This document shows positions 6,617 through 8,016 of a DNA stretch of 8,016 nt, one piece after another. The first letter of the stretch is position 1; each line of letters begins with the position of its first letter. Position numbers and translations under genes: made by a program. The notes beneath the pieces were generated by a model, which saw only the letters and a program-made list of their open reading frames with translations, did no database searches and was not told the DNA's origin. This stretch comes from RUG11690 sp045616665 (GTDB lineage Bacteria; Bacteroidota; Bacteroidia; Bacteroidales; WCHB1-69), in the NCBI GenBank assembly GCA_045616665.1, contig JAZLHE010000079.1, forward strand, positions 1 to 8,016, written 5' to 3'.

Positions 6617-6660
6617 TCGCATCCCGACTCTGCGATGCAATTTGCAGAGTCGGGATGCGA
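6617..6660 (+). terminator. Strong 17-bp hairpin after the peptidase gene
   Basis: TCGCATCCCGACTCTGC (6617-6633) pairs perfectly with GCAGAGTCGGGATGCGA (6644-6660) across a 10-nt loop, starting 24 nt after the peptidase stop. The stem is GC-rich in otherwise AT-rich DNA. No T run follows on either strand, so it is not a textbook intrinsic terminator; it may still terminate or protect the 3' end of the message, or be a dispersed palindromic repeat. Confidence 0.6.
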
Positions 6661-6686
6661 CATCGATATATACTTATGACGCATAA

Positions 6687-6727
6687 AATTCCAAAAACGT
6701 TACAAAAAATACGTTTTTTTCGGAATT
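6687..6727. repeat. 14-bp interrupted inverted repeat
   Basis: AATTCC plus AAAAACGT (6687-6700) pairs with ACGTTTTT (6711-6718) and, after a 3-nt bulge TTC, GGAATT (6722-6727). The loop is 10 nt. T's at 6714-6720 lie mostly in the stem, so a terminator role is possible but unproven. Confidence 0.45.
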
Positions 6728-6874
6728 ATCTCATTCGGTTCAGTATAAGAGTTTTATATTCAGTAATTTAGAAGGAAAAAAACCGCCGCATTTTCATTTT
6801 ATGAATACGAGTCATGAATGCAAAAATAATCAATTATCCGACATGCGGGGGTGTAAAATAATAACTGGATTAAT

Positions 6875-6900
6875 CGGAATAATTCCGTTATTCTTTTTAT
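6875..6900 (+). terminator. Small hairpin followed by a T-rich tract
   Basis: CGGAAT (6875-6880) and ATTCCG (6882-6887) are inverted around one base; in practice five pairs with a three-base loop. TTATTCTTTTTAT follows at 6888-6900. The form resembles an intrinsic terminator, but the stem is short and no gene lies immediately upstream on this strand. Confidence 0.3.
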
Positions 6901-6959
6901 TGCTGTCCGATAAAAACTGAAAATACCAAAAAAGGATTTCTAACCCATTGATTCATAGC

Positions 6960-7883
6960 AATGCCTTGTGTGCATGCCCAAAGACAAGCCCCCCCTCAGT
7001 CAAAAAGCGTCAGTTCCGGAGGCATTTCAGATGCTTCAGCAAGGACGTTTTCCCAGTCTTTCTCAGGATTGTTGAAGAGGCTGTAGAAGTCAACATAATA
7101 CATAAGCGAGATTCTCACCATTGTCGCCAAGCCGGAGAAGCTCCATTGACGTTTAAGTCCCTTCTGCATGACCATCAGCAGCAGGTTCGCGATGAGCGTC
7201 ACCCAGATTTGTATCTTGATGGCATTGGCGCTTTCTCCGTAGAAGTATTTCAGCGGGAAGTTCTGCTTGATCTGCTTGAACAGCAGCTCTATTTCCCATC
7301 TTTTGCGGTAAATGGCCACGATTTCCTCGGGGTCGAAGTCCATGTCGTTTGTGAGCAGGGATATGAGCCTGTGCTTCTCTTCGTCCACGTAGGTGACGAT
7401 ACGTGCGTGGTGTTCGAGCCTCTCCCCGTCTTTCAGCTTCTTTGCGAAGACCACTTCCTGCACCCTCACCTCCATGAGTCCGTCGGGTGTCTGGTACGCG
7501 GTGTCCTTCAGTATCTTGTACTTGAGCGACTTCTTCATCTTCGTGACATAAACCACGCCCCGTTCGGTAAGTTGTTCGAACTTCTCGTAGTCGATGTACG
7601 CGCGGTCCATCGCCATGATATCCCCCTTGTTCAGGGTTGCCGGCCTGAGCATGAAGGAGTCGTTGGTGGCCGCTGACGTGAACCTTATGTCGGAAGGAAC
7701 GCCCTCGTTGGCATGGATGACCGTGTGCACCTTGATTCCGCCCTTTTTCTTCCCGATCTTGGGATGCCTTCCGACACCCTTGAAAATGAGGTTGGAGAAG
7801 AGGGTGATGGTCGTGGAGTCTATAATCTGGAGCCTTTTCATCCATTTCGGCGTTCTGCGGCTTCGGCTGTCCGATCGTGAGTT
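6960..7883 (-). mobile_element. Remnant of an IS4-family insertion sequence
   Basis: The GC-richer block carrying the truncated transposase is the remnant of one insertion sequence. The left limit (about 6955-6990) is set only by composition; the right limit (about 7880) is where transposase-like sequence stops and AT-rich DNA begins. No terminal inverted repeats or target-site duplication could be recognised, consistent with loss of one end. Confidence 0.55.
6996..7841 (-). CDS. IS4-family transposase, N-terminally truncated
   Basis: A 281-residue DDE transposase of the IS4 family. Catalytic residues are all present: Asp8 in IIDSTTI, Asp79 in MDRAYIDYE, and the family YREK motif as Tyr178, Arg181, Glu185, Lys192 in YRKRWEIELLFKQIK. 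GKKKGGIKVHT at 30-40 and the NFPLKYFYGESANAIKIQIWV stretch after the catalytic Glu are typical of Bacteroidetes members. The first catalytic Asp lies only eight residues from the first ATG, whereas intact relatives have roughly 100 or more residues before it, so the N-terminal DNA-binding part is missing. The frame remains open upstream for only 14 more codons, to a TGA at 7884-7886. It is therefore probably inactive, a pseudogene in effect. The segment is visibly GC-richer than the DNA on both sides. Confidence 0.85.
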   Translation of the reverse strand: MKRLQIIDSTTITLFSNLIFKGVGRHPKIGKKKGGIKVHTVIHANEGVPSDIRFTSAATNDSFMLRPATLNKGDIMAMDRAYIDYEKFEQLTERGVVYVTKMKKSLKYKILKDTAYQTPDGLMEVRVQEVVFAKKLKDGERLEHHARIVTYVDEEKHRLISLLTNDMDFDPEEIVAIYRKRWEIELLFKQIKQNFPLKYFYGESANAIKIQIWVTLIANLLLMVMQKGLKRQWSFSGLATMVRISLMYYVDFYSLFNNPEKDWENVLAEASEMPPELTLFD

Positions 7884-7891
7884 TCAAACCA

Positions 7892-7903
7892 ATTTGTACA
7901 AAT
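7892..7903. repeat. Perfect 12-bp palindrome ATTTGTACAAAT
   Basis: A perfect palindrome centred on GTAC just outside the insertion-sequence fragment. It shares TTTGTAC/GTACAA half-sites with the palindrome at 7971-7986, about 81 bp away centre to centre. Two similar sites in one intergenic region suggest a dimeric regulator's binding sites, but the regulator is not identified. Confidence 0.45.
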
Positions 7904-7950
7904 AATTGCTAATTCAACAATAAACGGTTGATATTTATTCGGTTGAGGTG

Positions 7951-7981
7951 TTGTTTCTTTTAAATTTAATTTGTACATTTG
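7951..7981 (+). promoter_or_regulatory. Promoter for the gene starting at 8006
   Basis: TTG at 7951-7953 and TACATTTG at 7974-7981 (exact TAnnTTTG) are separated by 20 nt, the best-spaced Bacteroidetes promoter in the window. Transcription would begin near 7988, about 18 nt before ATG 8006. The -7 box lies inside the palindrome at 7971-7986. Confidence 0.55.
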
Positions 7982-7986
7982 TACAA
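7971..7986. promoter_or_regulatory. Palindrome TTGTACATTTGTACAA, possible operator
   Basis: Perfect 7-bp arms TTGTACA and TGTACAA around a TT centre. The whole -7 element of the right-edge promoter falls within it, so a protein bound here would block transcription. The arrangement fits a repressor operator, possibly autoregulatory; this is inference. Confidence 0.45.
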
Positions 7987-8005
7987 TTAAATAAACAAAC
8001 GCACA

Positions 8006-8016
8006 ATGTCCAGACC
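8006..8016 (+). CDS. Start of a gene cut by the window edge (MSR...)
   Basis: ATG TCC AGA CC follows the promoter at 7951-7981 with an A-rich leader and no Shine-Dalgarno site. Only three codons are visible, so nothing can be said about the product. The call rests on the promoter and spacing alone. Confidence 0.35.

Larger units (their letters stand above)
6661..6995. other. AT-rich intergenic DNA with two further hairpins
   Basis: No supported gene. The stretch contains an inverted repeat at 6687-6727 and a small hairpin at 6875-6887, described separately. From about 6955 on, composition becomes richer in G and C and a seven-C run occurs at 6989-6995, just beyond the transposase stop; this is likely the non-coding end of the insertion sequence. 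I could not identify its terminal inverted repeat. Confidence 0.5.

Noticed and set aside
6948..7676. 242-codon open frame on the plus strand
   Set aside because: It is antisense to the transposase, whose frame contains the DDE and YREK motifs; the plus-strand product shows no recognisable domain.
7153..7887. Second minus-strand open frame over the transposase, considered as a possible N-terminal piece joined by a frameshift
   Set aside because: Its product is low-complexity Arg/Gly/Pro/His sequence without transposase motifs; the in-frame codons above 7841 fit the transposase lead-in at least as well.
1..8016. CRISPR array, tRNA or rRNA gene
   Set aside because: No spaced direct repeats of suitable length, no cloverleaf-like segment and no conserved rRNA stretch were seen on either strand.

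Overview
The window looks like chromosomal DNA from a member of the Bacteroidetes, probably Bacteroidales. Four things point there: repeated TATTTTTG boxes matching the Bacteroidetes -7 consensus TAnnTTTG upstream of genes, A-rich leaders instead of Shine-Dalgarno sites, a FISUMP-domain protein, and a PfkB kinase, an uncharacterised protein and an IS4-type transposase whose sequences resemble Bacteroidales families. Genus cannot be settled from the sequence. Family assignments rest on motifs read by eye, not on a search.

Layout. The 3' end of a FISUMP-domain protein gene (2-466) is followed by an AT-rich gap and a decayed AAA-family (RloA-like) ATPase gene (806 to about 1680). That gene keeps its Walker A and Walker B ends but has lost its middle and changed frame. 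Its tail runs into the promoter of pncC (1744-2229, nicotinamide-nucleotide amidase). pncC converges with, and overlaps by 21 bp, a leftward cluster that reads tdk (thymidine kinase), sufE (sulfur acceptor) and a PfkB-type, adenosine-kinase-like sugar/nucleoside kinase. Divergent from tdk is a rightward pair: an uncharacterised cytoplasmic protein with a Pro/Glu/Lys-rich linker (4379-5329) and a secreted papain-fold C1-family aminopeptidase (5360-6592). A strong hairpin follows the peptidase. About 400 bp of AT-rich, hairpin-containing intergenic DNA then leads into a GC-richer fragment of an IS4-family insertion sequence whose transposase lacks its N-terminal part (6996-7841, minus strand). 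At the right edge an AT-rich block carries two GTAC-centred palindromes. One overlaps a good promoter that faces a gene starting at 8006 and cut by the window end.

How the genes fit together. Most of the centre is housekeeping. tdk, the PfkB kinase and PncC fit nucleoside and NAD-precursor salvage, and SufE fits iron-sulfur cluster assembly. The accessory flavour comes from the two edges: a broken defence-type ATPase on the left and a broken insertion sequence with a possibly autoregulated gene on the right. I do not see a complete novel system. The parts most worth a second look are the deleted ATPase, the uncharacterised linker protein with its doubled promoter box, the intergenic hairpins, and the palindrome-promoter at the right edge.
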